Assembly: GCA_003451675.1 (NCBI GenBank)
Contig: DMCY01000015.1
Location: 78,063 to 142,062 of the forward strand
From: Candidatus Atribacteria bacterium
Lineage (GTDB): Bacteria; Atribacterota; JS1; SB-45; 34-128
Length of the DNA stretch: 64,000 nt
Direction of reading: 5' to 3'
This document shows, piece after piece, positions 7,487 through 18,200 of the stretch; the stretch's first letter is position 1; each line of letters starts with the position of its first letter. The notes beneath the pieces are model-generated. The model had not been told where the DNA came from. It made no database searches and saw nothing but the letters and a program-made list of their open reading frames with translations. Made by a program: the position numbers and the translations under genes.

Positions 7487-7837
7487 GTGGAAATTACAGA
7501 TGTTAGACTTAGAAAAATAGAAACAGAAGGAAAATTAAGAGCGTATGTGTCAATTACTTTCGATGATTCTTTTGTAGTGCATGATTTACGGGTTATCGAT
7601 GGCAATAAAGGCATGTTTGTAGCAATGCCTAGCAAAAGGCTCCCCAATGGAGATCATAAGGATATTGCCCATCCTATAAATACTGAGATCAGAGAAAAGA
7701 TACAAAACGCAGTTTTAGAAGTCTATAACAGAGAACTGGAAGAGACTCCTCAAGTTAAAGTAGAAGAAAAAGTAGAAGAAGCGGAAGAAACAGTAGCGGA
7801 AGAGGAAACCGAGAAGAAAGAAGAAGGTCTATTTTAA
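7487..7837 (+). CDS. spoVG: SpoVG family RNA/DNA-binding regulator
   Basis: SpoVG is a small site-specific nucleic-acid-binding regulator, named from Bacillus but widespread in non-sporulating bacteria. The core [20 protein letters not shown] and the signature [21 protein letters not shown] (about 47-67) are very clear. The N-terminal 84 residues match the family; the rest is an acidic Glu/Val-rich tail that brings the protein to 116 residues. GTG is chosen as start because AAAGGCGGTG lies before it and the family starts MEITDVR. It follows the small-RNA candidate and precedes tRNA-Gln by 29 bp. Confidence 0.95.
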   Translation: MEITDVRLRKIETEGKLRAYVSITFDDSFVVHDLRVIDGNKGMFVAMPSKRLPNGDHKDIAHPINTEIREKIQNAVLEVYNRELEETPQVKVEEKVEEAEETVAEEETEKKEEGLF

Positions 7838-7866
7838 GTAAGTTACAAGAATAAAAGATCCTGGTT

Positions 7867-7941
7867 TGGGGCGTAGCCAAGCGGTAAGGCACGGGAATTT
7901 GGATCCCGCATTCGAAGGTTCGAATCCTTCCGCCCCAGCCA
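7867..7941 (+). tRNA. tRNA-Gln(UUG)
   Basis: The acceptor TGGGGCG pairs with CGCCCCA at 7931-7937. The anticodon stem CGGGA/TCCCG encloses ATTTGGA, anticodon TTG. The T-arm GAAGGTTCGAATCCTTC is canonical and CCA is encoded. Its closeness to spoVG suggests read-through transcription. G-type octads follow it. Confidence 0.96.
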
Positions 7942-8160
7942 TATAGATTTGTTACTTCGTTACATGGTTAACTAGTTAATGGTTGAGGAATTATAGTATA
8001 TTGAAGAATTAATATTAGCCTAATTAACTAATATATCGGTCAATTATCTTATCTTGCATTTTAACTATCTAACCAATTAACCAGCTAACTAAGTAACCAA
8101 GTAACTGAATAAAATTGCATCTTGTATTTTAATTAACGACTAATTATTGGAGGTATGATT

Positions 8161-9540
8161 ATGAGCGATACTGCCGTAATTATTATGGCAGCAGGTAAGG
8201 GTAGGAGAATGAAATCTAATCTGCCCAAAGTCCTTCATAATCTTGCAGGAAAACCAATTTTAAATTATGTATTAGACACAGTTGATCGACTCGAAGCAAA
8301 AAGAAAGATATTAATAGTCGGTTATAAAAGCTATAAGATAAGAGAATTAATTGGTGATAAAATAGAGTATGTAGAACAGAAGGAGCAGTTAGGAACTGCC
8401 CATGCAGTTTTACAAACCGAAAAATTATTGTCTGCTTTTAAAGGAGATGTGCTGATTTTATCCGGCGATGTCCCCTTTTTAACGGTTAAAACTCTAAAAA
8501 AGCTTTTGAAATATCACCAGGCTAATAATTTTTGCTGCACCTTGCTCTCTACTGTTTTAAAAACCCCTAAAAGTTATGGTAGAATTATTAGAGATAAAAA
8601 GGGTGAAATAAAGGGGATAATCGAAGAGGCAGATTTATCTCTAGAGAAAAAGAAAATAACCGAAATAAACAGTGGAATTTACTGTTTTAAGAAGGAAAAA
8701 CTGTTTCAGGTTTTAGAGAAGATTACCACAGATAATAAACAAGGGGAGTATTACCTAACTGATACGGTAAAGATATTATTAGGGGAAGGATTAACTGTAG
8801 GGAATATAATAGTAAAAGATTATTCGGAAATATTAGGAATAAATAATCGATTAGATCTTGCTAATGCTTCCCAAAAAGTATATCAAAAGACTCTTCAAGA
8901 CTTGATGCTTCAAGGAGTAACTATAGTTGATCCTAACAATACTTTTATAGAACAGGGAGTTAAAATCGGCCAGGATAGCATTATATATCCCTTCACTATT
9001 ATTGAAAAAGATACTAAAATTAAAAGTAGCTGTCTTATCGGACCATACTCTCATCTAATTGATGCCGATATAAGAAAGGGAGTTAGAGTTTGGGCTTCAA
9101 TAATAGAAAGTAGTACCGTTAAAGAAGGAGCAAATATTGGCCCTTATGCCCATTTGCGACCCGAAACTGTCGTGGAAAAAGGAGCAAAGATAGGAAATTT
9201 TGTAGAATTAAAGAAAACTATTATGGGTGAAGGCAGCAAGGCCTCTCATTTAACCTATCTTGGCGATACCACAATTGGTAAAAGAGTAAATATTGGAGCG
9301 GGGACTATAACCTGTAACTATGACGGAGAGAAAAAACACAAAACTGTTATAGAAGACGGAGTATTTATCGGAAGCAACAATTCTTTGGTAGCACCGGTAA
9401 AATTAGGGAAAGATTCTTATACCGGAGCTGGCTCAACTATTACCGAGGATGTGCCAGCAGGCAATTTAGCTATTGCCCGTTCCAGGCAAAAAAATATTTC
9501 CGGATGGCAAAAGAAGAAGAAAGAAAAAGAAGGAAAATAA
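8161..9540 (+). CDS. glmU: bifunctional GlmU (glucosamine-1-P acetyltransferase / GlcNAc-1-P uridylyltransferase)
   Basis: Makes UDP-N-acetylglucosamine for peptidoglycan and lipopolysaccharide in the cytosol. The N-terminal pyrophosphorylase domain starts VIIMAAGKGRRM (residues 6-17) and includes NLPKVLHNLAGKP. From about residue 245 comes a left-handed beta-helix of hexapeptide repeats with the acetyltransferase motif KASHLTYLGD and GAGTITCNYDG. The start is placed at the second ATG: GGAGG at 8149-8153 would be only one base from the ATG at 8155 but 7 bases from that at 8161. The length of 459 is normal. prs follows 48 bp later, an order common in Firmicutes. Confidence 0.97.
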   Translation: MSDTAVIIMAAGKGRRMKSNLPKVLHNLAGKPILNYVLDTVDRLEAKRKILIVGYKSYKIRELIGDKIEYVEQKEQLGTAHAVLQTEKLLSAFKGDVLILSGDVPFLTVKTLKKLLKYHQANNFCCTLLSTVLKTPKSYGRIIRDKKGEIKGIIEEADLSLEKKKITEINSGIYCFKKEKLFQVLEKITTDNKQGEYYLTDTVKILLGEGLTVGNIIVKDYSEILGINNRLDLANASQKVYQKTLQDLMLQGVTIVDPNNTFIEQGVKIGQDSIIYPFTIIEKDTKIKSSCLIGPYSHLIDADIRKGVRVWASIIESSTVKEGANIGPYAHLRPETVVEKGAKIGNFVELKKTIMGEGSKASHLTYLGDTTIGKRVNIGAGTITCNYDGEKKHKTVIEDGVFIGSNNSLVAPVKLGKDSYTGAGSTITEDVPAGNLAIARSRQKNISGWQKKKKEKEGK

Positions 9541-9588
9541 AAATTAAAATTTTATATAATAAATTTAAAAAATGGGGATGATAAAACT

Positions 9589-10563
9589 TTGATACCTGAT
9601 GAGAAAAGAGTATTAAAAATTTTTGCTGGTAATTCCAATAAAGATTTGGCAGAAGAGATATGTAGGTATTTAAATATTCCTTTAGGAAAGGCAGATGTTT
9701 CCAGATTTCCTGATGGCGAAATTAAGGTTAAGATTGAGGAGAGCGTAAGAGGTGAAGATGTTTTTATAATTCAATCTACCTGTCCACCCACCAATGAATA
9801 TCTTATGGAATTATTAATTATGATAGATGCTCTAAGGAGAGCTTCAGCGGGAAGAATTACTGCGGTAATACCCTATTATGGTTATGCCCGACAGGAGAGG
9901 AAGACCCAGCCTCGTGAGCCTATTACCGCAAAGTTAGTGGCAAATTTATTGGTCTCTGCGGGAGTAAACAGGGTGCTTACTATGGATTTGCATGCTGGGC
10001 AGATCCAGGGATTTTTCGATATACCTGTAGATCAATTAGAAGCTGTAAGCATATTATCGAGTTATTTTAAAGAGAAGAATTTAGATAAAATAGTGGTAGT
10101 TTCCCCCGATGTAGGAGGAACTGCTCGAGCAAGAGAATTTTCCGGGCGTCTTAAAAAACCGATTGCTATTATCGATAAATATAGGTCGTCTTTTGACGAT
10201 GTAGAGATAATGCATATAGTGGGAAAAGTAAAAGGTAAAACGGCTATTATAGTTGATGATATTATTGATACAGCCGCTTCAATAATAAAAGGAAGCCAGG
10301 CCTTATTAAATGCTGGGGCAGAAAAGGTTTATATTTGTGCTACTCATCCTGTGTTTGCCGGTCCGGCAAAAGAAAGGATAGAAAAATCTTTTCATGAAGG
10401 TCTATTTAAGGAAGTAGTGGTAACCAATACCATTCCCGTTGATAATTATAAGTGTTTACCTGGTATTAAGGTTTTGTCAGTAGCAGAGATATTTGCTGAG
10501 GCCATTAACAGAATTCATAAGAATTTATCAATAAGCACTTTATTTAAACAGAATAAAATTTAA
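9589..10563 (+). CDS. prs: ribose-phosphate pyrophosphokinase (PRPP synthase)
   Basis: Forms PRPP from ribose 5-phosphate and ATP for nucleotide, His and Trp synthesis. The class I features are all visible: KIFAGNSN near the N-terminus, SRFPDGEIKV, PYYGYARQ(E)RK, the DLHAGQIQGFFDIPVD metal/ATP motif near residue 133, and the PRPP loop VDDIIDTAASI near 222-232. The length is 324. TTG is used as start because the only close Shine-Dalgarno-like GGGGATG precedes it at the usual spacing and the family alignment begins there. Probably co-transcribed with glmU. Confidence 0.96.
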   Translation: MIPDEKRVLKIFAGNSNKDLAEEICRYLNIPLGKADVSRFPDGEIKVKIEESVRGEDVFIIQSTCPPTNEYLMELLIMIDALRRASAGRITAVIPYYGYARQERKTQPREPITAKLVANLLVSAGVNRVLTMDLHAGQIQGFFDIPVDQLEAVSILSSYFKEKNLDKIVVVSPDVGGTARAREFSGRLKKPIAIIDKYRSSFDDVEIMHIVGKVKGKTAIIVDDIIDTAASIIKGSQALLNAGAEKVYICATHPVFAGPAKERIEKSFHEGLFKEVVVTNTIPVDNYKCLPGIKVLSVAEIFAEAINRIHKNLSISTLFKQNKI

Positions 10564-10847
10564 TTAATCAATTAAATTAGTTAGCTGGTTACCTGGTTAG
10601 CTAGTTAGAAAAACATATTTAAGATAGAAAACTGGTTTTTCGTTATTCGTTTTTTGTTTTTAAATAAAGAAAATCAGTTTACAATTTTTAGTTAATGTTT
10701 AATAGACGCAGTTTATTAAGTTGTCTATAGTTACCGGGTTAATTGGTTTGATATCAATTTCTTGAATGAATAATCAACTATCTAACCAACTAACCAGGTA
10801 ACCAACTAACAAAATATATACGAAATACTGAACCGGAGGTTAATAGG

Positions 10848-11525
10848 GTGAAAAAACCAAAATTAAAAGTAGAATTAAGAGATAATACAGGAAAGGAAAT
10901 TAATAAGAAATTTAGAAGAGAGGGGATTGTCCCTGGAGTATTATATTCTCCCCATGACAAAGAAAATTTAATATTAAAGGTTAAAACCAATGAATTGTCA
11001 AAAATATTATCCGCTAAGACGCACGGACTCATAGATTTAGAGATAAATGATGGGACGAAAAAAGTTAGCCGATTAGCAATAATTAAAGATTTCCAGTACA
11101 ATTCGTTAAAAAGACAGATAGTGCATGTTGATTTTTACGGAGTAACTTTAAAAGAAAAATTAACCTTAGAAGTCGATATTGAATTGATTGGCGAACCTAT
11201 CGGGGTCAAAGAAGGAGGCATTCTACAGGTTGAATTACGAAAAGTAGAAATAGAATGTTTACCTTCCCACGTACCAGAGAATTTAAAAGCCGACCTTACC
11301 AGTCTTAAAGTAGGCGATCATATTACTATCGGAGAGATGGAAATTCCGGAAGGTGTTGAAGTATTAACTGACCCAGATAAAATTATTGCAGCAGTAGTTC
11401 CTCCCGCCAAAGTAGAAGAAGTGGTTGAAGAGGAAGAAGAAGTGGTAGAAGGAGAAGAAGCTAAGGGAGAAGAAAAAGTTGAGACAAAGGAAGAACCCTC
11501 TTCTTCTGTACCTAAAAAAGAATAG
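10848..11525 (+). CDS. rplY: 50S ribosomal protein bL25, Ctc/TL5 long form
   Basis: bL25 binds 5S rRNA. The 225-residue protein has the N-terminal 5S-binding domain (GKEINKKFRREGIVPGVLYSP, about 16-36) and the beta-rich C-terminal TL5 domain (GEPIGVKEGGILQVELRKVEIECLP region). It ends with a very acidic Glu/Val-rich tail of about 40 residues. GTG start follows CCGGAGG. pth begins 25 bp after the stop; rplY-pth linkage is common and often includes prs, as here. Confidence 0.95.
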   Translation: MKKPKLKVELRDNTGKEINKKFRREGIVPGVLYSPHDKENLILKVKTNELSKILSAKTHGLIDLEINDGTKKVSRLAIIKDFQYNSLKRQIVHVDFYGVTLKEKLTLEVDIELIGEPIGVKEGGILQVELRKVEIECLPSHVPENLKADLTSLKVGDHITIGEMEIPEGVEVLTDPDKIIAAVVPPAKVEEVVEEEEEVVEGEEAKGEEKVETKEEPSSSVPKKE

Positions 11526-11550
11526 AACAATAAAAGGATAGTGAGTTTTA

Positions 11551-12141
11551 TTGAAGGTCGTGGTTGGCTTGGGTAACCCTGGTTTAAAATATGAATTTAC
11601 CAGGCACAATATAGGGTTTAGAATAGTTGATAGTTTAGCCCAGGATATAGAAATAGAATTCAAGAAAGTAAAATCTTATTATTCTTTAATTTCCCGGGGG
11701 ATGATAAATAATCATAAAGTAATTCTGGTAAAGCCGCAAACTTTTATGAATTTAAGCGGAAGAGCAGTAAGTAAAGTAGTTTCTTATTATAAAATACCCC
11801 TTCAAGATTTATTAATAGTTTATGATGACCTGAATTTAGAATTGGGTCAGGTAAGGATTCGCAAAAAGGGGAGTGCTGGCGGTCACAAGGGGATAGAGTC
11901 GATTATGCAATATTTGGGCAGCGAAGAAATCCCCCGTTTGAGAATAGGAATTGGCAACCCTTTAGTGAACTTCAATTTTGATTTTGATTGTGTGTCTTAT
12001 GTCCTTTCTAATTTTAATGGTGATGAAAAGGATAAAATAAAGAAAGTAATACAACTATCTACTGAGGCAATAAAAACAATAATAGAAGATGGCTTTGAGA
12101 AAGCTATGAGAAAATATAACAGAAAATTAGAGGTATCTTAA
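11551..12141 (+). CDS. pth: peptidyl-tRNA hydrolase
   Basis: Cleaves the ester bond of peptidyl-tRNAs released from stalled ribosomes. The sequence begins VGLGNPG and has TRHNIGF with catalytic H19 and substrate-binding N9. KPQTFMNLSG and VYDDLNLELGQ (catalytic Asp) follow, then KKGSAGGHKGIESI. The length of 196 is normal. The start is TTG with GGATAGTGAG upstream. Co-transcribed with rplY. An intrinsic terminator at 12236-12264 closes the unit. Confidence 0.96.
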   Translation: MKVVVGLGNPGLKYEFTRHNIGFRIVDSLAQDIEIEFKKVKSYYSLISRGMINNHKVILVKPQTFMNLSGRAVSKVVSYYKIPLQDLLIVYDDLNLELGQVRIRKKGSAGGHKGIESIMQYLGSEEIPRLRIGIGNPLVNFNFDFDCVSYVLSNFNGDEKDKIKKVIQLSTEAIKTIIEDGFEKAMRKYNRKLEVS

Positions 12142-12184
12142 TCGATAATCTTTTGAAATAAAGAATATTATCTAAAAAATATAG

Positions 12185-12211
12185 TAGGGGCAGACCTTGT
12201 GTCTGCCCCTA
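12185..12211. repeat. interspersed palindrome, GGGGCAGAC family
   Basis: TAGGGGCAGAC and GTCTGCCCCTA are perfect 11-base arms around CTTGT. Related copies are at 33844-33865 and 55311-55333. Confidence 0.85.
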
Positions 12212-12235
12212 GCAAGGATAATTAGTAAAAATTCA

Positions 12236-12264
12236 GGGACATGTCTTCACATGTCTCTTTTTTT
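12236..12264 (+). terminator. intrinsic terminator after pth
   Basis: GGGACATGT (12236-12244) pairs with ACATGTCTC (12249-12257) over a CTTC tetraloop, with one G-U pair, followed by seven T. Confidence 0.85.
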
Positions 12265-12718
12265 ATAGACAAATCTAGTGTAATTAGATACAATATCAAT
12301 ATAGCGTGGAGCGTACAGCGTTTAGCGTATAGGATATTAGTTATCCAGTTACCCGGTTAACCAGTTTGCCAATTAAAATACAGGTTACAAGATGCAAGGT
12401 ACAAGATAAAAAACTTGTTTTTAGTTATTAGTTTTATCTTAAACTGAAAACCAAGAACCGTAAACCGATAACCTGTATTTTTCTTGTATTTTTAACTAGC
12501 CAACTAGGTAACCAGCTAACTAGTGCTAAGTTAACTAAGGTAAGATAGTTTTGAGATTGCTTCGCTAACGCTCGCAATGACAAAATACCGAGTGTCATTG
12601 CGAGGAGCAAAGCGACGAAGCAATCTCAAGAAATATAACATACTTTATTTAATAGAGCACTAGCTAACCAGGTAACCAATTAACCATCTAACCAACTAAC
12701 TAATTGAGGAGAACAGAG
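12265..12718. repeat. intergenic repeat block before galT
   Basis: No gene seen. It holds TAGCGTATAGG phrases (12303-12330), octads, GATGCAAGGTACAAGAT (12389-12405) and AACTGAAAACCAAG (12453-12470) phrases. A tail-to-tail pair of GATTGCTTCG/GTCATTGCGAG palindromic repeats lies at 12553-12628. C-type octads occupy 12661-12703. Confidence 0.7.
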
Positions 12719-13735
12719 ATGACTGAATTGAGGAAAGATCCTATAATCGACAATTGGGTGATAATTTCTACAGAGAGAGGCAGAAGACCCTTAGATTATA
12801 AAATAAAAACAGAGGAAAAGAAAAAAGTTAATTGCGTATTCTGTGAAGGGAATGAAGGTGAAACACCCCCTGAAATATTTGCTTTTCGAGAAAAAGGCAC
12901 TACGGAAAATAGCCCGGGATGGAAAGTAAGGGTGGTAGCAAATAAATATCCTGCTTTAAAGATGGAAGAGAGGGAAATAATCTTGAAAGAGGCAGGAATG
13001 TTTAAAAAAATGAACGGTTTGGGAGCTCACGAAGTAATAATTGAAACTCCTCATCATCATAAAGATTTTGATAATTTAAGTGTTGATAATATTGTTTTAA
13101 TCTTAAAAACTTATCGGAAAAGATATTTAGATTTATCTAAGGATAAAAGGATAAAATATATTCTAATATTTAAGAATTACGGTATTGATGGAGGAGCATC
13201 TTTAGAGCATCCTCATTCTCAGCTAATCGGTACTCCTATTATCCCTAAAAGGGTAAAAGAAGAGTTAAATGGCGCGAAAGAATATTTTGACCATAACGGA
13301 AGATGTATTTTCTGCGATTATATAAAACAGGAGATAGAATCTAAAGACAGATTGATAAAAGAAACAGAAAAATATGTGGCTATTTCGCCTTTTGCTGCCA
13401 GATTCCCCTTTGAAACCTGGATACTTCCAAAATATCATAATGCCTATTATGAGAAAATCAACGATAATGATATTTTAAGTTTAGCTAGAATAATGAAAGA
13501 AATTCTATCTAAGATAAAGAAAAAACTAAATAATCCTCCTTACAATTTTATAATTCATACTGCACCCTCTAAAGAATTTTCTACCAGAGAATGGTCGGAT
13601 TTGGATAAGAAATATCACTGGCATATAGAAATAATTCCTCGATTGACCAAAATAGCCGGTTTTGAATGGGGAACAGGATTTTATATTAACACTACTTCTC
13701 CGGAAGAAGCAGCTGGAATTTTAAGTAGTACTTAG
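12719..13735 (+). CDS. galT: galactose-1-phosphate uridylyltransferase (GalT family)
   Basis: A HIT-superfamily nucleotidyltransferase that swaps UMP between UDP-glucose and galactose 1-phosphate (Leloir pathway). Zinc ligands C39 and C42 (CVFC) and a second CIFC pair are present. The active-site motif is HPHSQ at 164-168 with nucleophile H166, and HWHIEIIPR closes the C-terminal half. At 339 residues the length fits the short prokaryotic GalT. The ATG at 12719 is chosen over a TTG at 12704 because the TTGAGGAG Shine-Dalgarno overlaps that TTG. No other galactose gene is adjacent, so a related sugar-1-phosphate nucleotidylyltransferase remains possible. Confidence 0.88.
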   Translation: MTELRKDPIIDNWVIISTERGRRPLDYKIKTEEKKKVNCVFCEGNEGETPPEIFAFREKGTTENSPGWKVRVVANKYPALKMEEREIILKEAGMFKKMNGLGAHEVIIETPHHHKDFDNLSVDNIVLILKTYRKRYLDLSKDKRIKYILIFKNYGIDGGASLEHPHSQLIGTPIIPKRVKEELNGAKEYFDHNGRCIFCDYIKQEIESKDRLIKETEKYVAISPFAARFPFETWILPKYHNAYYEKINDNDILSLARIMKEILSKIKKKLNNPPYNFIIHTAPSKEFSTREWSDLDKKYHWHIEIIPRLTKIAGFEWGTGFYINTTSPEEAAGILSST

Positions 13736-13992
13736 TTAGTTGGTTACTTGGTTACCTGGTTAATTAGTTTAGGATTTAATCTTAAACCAACTAATATACT
13801 ATACAACAGGATTTAAATTTTGAATTATGTCTTTAAGTTTTTCGCTTTCAGCTTTTAGTTTTGTATACTGATAACTATAAACTATGAACTAAAACCAGGA
13901 TTTCTCTTGTATTCTAAACTAACTAACCAACTAACTAACCAACTAACCAACTAACTAACTAACTAACCAATTGCATTGGAGGTAAAACTGTT

Positions 13993-14958
13993 ATGAAAAT
14001 GAAAAGAATCGCTGTTCTTACCAGCGGGGGAGACTCCCCGGGAATGAATGCTGCTATTCGAGCAGTGGTACGAACCGGAATATTCCATAATTTAGAGGTA
14101 TTTGCTGTGAATAGAGGATTTGCCGGTTTAATGGAAGGACAAATTTCTCCTATGAATCAGGTATCAACAGGCGGAATTATGCAAAGAGGAGGAACTGTTC
14201 TTAAAACTTCCCGCAGTGAAAAATTTAAGACTAAAGAAGGTCTTGATATTGCTCTACAAAAACTTAAAGAATTCGATATTGATGGGTTGGTAACTATCGG
14301 GGGGGATGGTACCTTACGAGGAACCCGGGATTTAAGCGCTTTAGGACTGAAGACTATCGGAATTCCGGCTACTATCGATAATGACCTGCCTAAAACAGAT
14401 ATGGCTATAGGTGTAGATACCGCCTTAAATACAGTTATTGATGCCATTGACAAAATCAAAGATACTGCTTCTTCTCATCAGAGGGCATTTGTAGTGGAAG
14501 TTATGGGAAGAAATTCAGGTTATTTAGCCCTGATGAGCGGAATTGCCGGAGGAGTTGAAGTAATTCTTGTTCCGGAAATATCTTATAATTTACCGGAAAT
14601 TAGTTTAAAATTAAAAAAGGGTTATCAAAGAGGGAAGACTCATTGTATTATTGTTATTGCCGAAGGAGTAGGAAAAACCGATGAAGTAAGCAAGTATTTA
14701 GAAGATAAAATTGGTTACGAAACACGGATTACCATTTTAGGTTATCTGCAAAGAGGTGGTTCCCCTTCTGCCTTTGATAGGATATTAGCCAGCCGCTTAG
14801 GGGCAGCAGCCGTAGAATATCTATTAAAAGGTGAAACCTCTAAAATGATTGGATTAATCGGGAATAAGATTGAAGCAACTGATTTAGAAGAAGTCCTTAG
14901 TCAACAAAAAACCATTAAACAAAATCTTTATAATTTAGCTTCGGTTTTAGCAAAATAG
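13993..14958 (+). CDS. pfkA: 6-phosphofructokinase, ATP type
   Basis: Phosphorylates fructose 6-phosphate in glycolysis. LTSGGDSPGMNAAIRA (residues 9-24) and TIGGDGT are the nucleotide motifs; the glycine in GGDG argues for ATP rather than pyrophosphate. PATIDNDLPKTD holds the catalytic Asp. SSHQRAFVVEVMGRNSGYLA and LGYLQRGGSPSAFDR are the substrate and signature motifs. The length of 321 is typical of the bacterial allosteric tetramer. GGAGG lies 10 bases before the ATG. A run of C-type octads (about 13915-13968) precedes it. Confidence 0.95.
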   Translation: MKMKRIAVLTSGGDSPGMNAAIRAVVRTGIFHNLEVFAVNRGFAGLMEGQISPMNQVSTGGIMQRGGTVLKTSRSEKFKTKEGLDIALQKLKEFDIDGLVTIGGDGTLRGTRDLSALGLKTIGIPATIDNDLPKTDMAIGVDTALNTVIDAIDKIKDTASSHQRAFVVEVMGRNSGYLALMSGIAGGVEVILVPEISYNLPEISLKLKKGYQRGKTHCIIVIAEGVGKTDEVSKYLEDKIGYETRITILGYLQRGGSPSAFDRILASRLGAAAVEYLLKGETSKMIGLIGNKIEATDLEEVLSQQKTIKQNLYNLASVLAK

Positions 14959-15299
14959 TAACTAGTCGTTAATTGGTTAGTTGGTTACATGGTTACTTAG
15001 TTAAGAAAATAAAAGATAAAAATCAATAGTTAGGAGCCAGAATCCAGTAGCCAGAATAAATTAGTATCGTGTATGTTAGCGTATAGTATAATATAGTATA
15101 TAGCGAAAAACCCAAAACTATAACTCAAATCTAAAAACTAAGAAAAGTTTTGAATTTTGAATTATGGTTTTTCGCTTTTCGCTTAAAATTTTTAGTTGCA
15201 TACTGAAAACCAATAACTGAAAACCTGTATTTTTCTTGTATTTTAAACCAATTAACTAGGTAACCAACTAACCAGCTAACTAAATTGAAAGGAATTTTA
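14959..15299. repeat. intergenic repeat block between pfkA and mfd
   Basis: No gene seen. G-type octads run from 14966 to 15003 and phrase repeats (AGGAGCCAGAATCCAG, GTATAGTATAATATAG, TTTTGAATTATGG) fill the middle. C-type octads at 15247-15282 are largely complementary to the first block, so a transcript could form a long hairpin. Confidence 0.7.
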
Positions 15300-18200
15300 A
15301 TGAGCTTATCGGGAATACTGTCTTTATGGAAGCAATCAAAGGAATTTGAAGAAATAATAAAAATAATAAAAGGAAAGTTGATTAACAAAATTTTACTTTC
15401 CGGCCTGAAGGATAGTGCTCGTTCTTTTTTTATCTCTGCCTTAACCTCACCAGAAGAATTAAAAAAATCTTACCTCATTATTACCGATACTCAGGAAGAT
15501 GCCTTAAAGATATACCAGGATTTAGGTACTTTTTTAAATAAGTCTAAAAACGAGGAAGAGAATATTTTTCTTTTTCCTTCTTTTGATGTTCTCCCTTATG
15601 AAGACATCAGTTCTGATCCCCAGATAATCCAGCAAAGAATTAATATCCTGAAACATCTTTCTACGAACGACCACAATAATAAAAAGAGGATTATTTTAAT
15701 TGCTGATGTTAAAGCCCTCCTGCCCAAATTAGCCTCTCCTCAAAAATTTAAGAAGACGAGTTGGAAATTAAAAGTAGGAGATGTCCTAAAAAAGGAAGAT
15801 TTTTTGAAAATTCTATTAGACCAAAATTATCGATCAGTAGAGTTAGTTGAAGAAAAAGGCGAATTTAGCAGCCGGGGAGGGATTATCGATTTTTTCCCGG
15901 TAACCAGCGAAAACCCTCTTCGATTAGAATTGTTCGGAGACCAGATAGAATCGATCAGGTATTTTAATTTGAGCACTCAAAGGTCGATACTTAAATTGAA
16001 TGATTATACCCTTCTTCCTTCTCGGGAATTAATTGCCGATGGTTCATCTAATTATAATTACAGCACTATATTTGATTATCTTCCCGAGGAACTGATAGTA
16101 TTGCAAAATGACCCGGAATCAATCAAAGAAAAAGAGGAGGAGTTTCAGGAAGAAGTTGAAGACATTTACCAAAAAATACAGCAAGATAAAAAGGAATTAA
16201 TCTTCTCACCTTCTTCTTATTTTATCACTAAATCTGAGATATGTGATAAACTAAAATCTAAAAAAATAATTAATTTTACCTATCTTCCGGAGGAAAACAA
16301 AGAGGGTACTTCCGGTAATCAGGAAGAGAGAAAAGAAGATATCAGAGAATTTACTTTAGAAGGACAGGAAATTAGTTCTTATTTTGGAAATTTAGATCTA
16401 TTTGTTAAAGATTTAGAAAAGTGGCAGAAAGAGAAACAATATATTGTTATTCTGGTTAGGAATGAAGGACGGGCCCAGCGCTTAGGGGAGATATTAGAGG
16501 AAAGAGGAGTAGAAAGATTTACTATAGGAAGGATAGAAGAATATGCTCATTTAAAATCAACTATCTTCATTTCTTATGGTTACTTAAATTATGGATTCAG
16601 ACTTCCTGATCTTAAGACAGTTTTTATAACTGACCAGGAAATATTTGGCAAGGAAAGGAATAAAAGATATAAATTAACCAGGCGTAAGAGCGAACCCTTT
16701 TCTACTATAATGGATATCTCTCCGGGAGATTATGTAGTGCATATTGATCATGGTATAGGCATATATAGAGGGATTGTAAATTTAACTATTAAAGGAGTAA
16801 AACAGGATTATCTTTTAATCGAATACGCGCAAGGAGATAAACTGTATGTCCCGATAGACCAGTTTAATTTAGTTCATAAATATATAGGTATTAAAGATAA
16901 AACTCCCAAGATTTACCGTTTAGGAGGAGTCTCCTGGGGAAAGGCTAAAGGAAAAGCAAAAAGGTCAATTCAAAAATTAGCCCAGGAGCTTTATAATTTA
17001 TATGTTGCTCGCAAAGAAATCAGGGGTTTTGCTTTTTCTAAAGATAATAACTGGCAGCAAGAGCTGGAGATGTCTTTTCCTTTTGAAGAGACTTATGATC
17101 AATTACAGGCTTTATCCGAGGTTAAAGCTGATATGGAAATAGTCAAACCTATGGAGAGATTAGTTTGCGGAGATGTAGGTTATGGTAAAACCGAGATAGC
17201 CATAAGAGCTGCCTTTAAGGCGGTATTAGACGGAAAACAAGTGGCAATCTTAGCGCCTACCACTATCCTGGTTCAACAACATTATGATAATTTTCGGGAA
17301 AGGATGAGTTCCTTCCCTATAAATATAGATATGCTCTCCCGTTTTAGAACCAAACAGGAACTGAAAAAAGTAATCGAAGGCCTGGAAGAAGGGAAGGTAG
17401 ATATTATTATAGGAACCCATCGGTTAATTCAAAATGACATCAGGTTTAAGGATTTAGGCTTGTTAATCGTGGATGAAGAGCAGCGTTTCGGAGTCCTTCA
17501 TAAAGAAAGAATAAAAAAATTAAAAGAAAGTATTGACTCTCTTACCTTGACTGCCACGCCTATCCCCCGTACCCTGCATATGTCGCTTATCGGAGTCAGA
17601 GATTTAAGCGTAATAAACACTCCTCCTGAAGACAGATTCCCTATCGCTACTTATATATGCAGAAGAGATGATAAAGTGATTATAGAGGCTATAAGAAGAG
17701 AATTAGACAGAGAGGGGCAAATATTCTTCGTCCATAATCGAGTAAGGAGTATCCAGAAAATAGCCCGGGATTTGAATCGACTCTTCCCTCAGGCCAGAAT
17801 CGGAATTGCTCATGGACAGATGGTAGAAGAGCAGCTGGAAGATATAATGATTGATTTTTTAGAAAAGAAATACGATATTTTAGTTTGTACTACCATTATA
17901 GAGATTGGCCTGGATATTCCTAATGTCAATACGATTATTATTGATGATGCCCATAAATTTGGCTTATCTCAGCTTTACCAACTAAGAGGGAGAGTAGGGA
18001 GGACTGACCGACGTGCCTATGCTTATTTTCTTTATCCTTCCTATCGCTCTATTTCTGATACTGCAAAAAAAAGATTACAGGCTATTAAAGAGTTCAGCGA
18101 GTTAGGCTCCGGTTTTAAATTAGCCATGCGAGATTTAGAGATTCGTGGAGCAGGTAATCTATTAGGTAAAGAGCAGCACGGTTCTGTAAGCGAGGTTGGA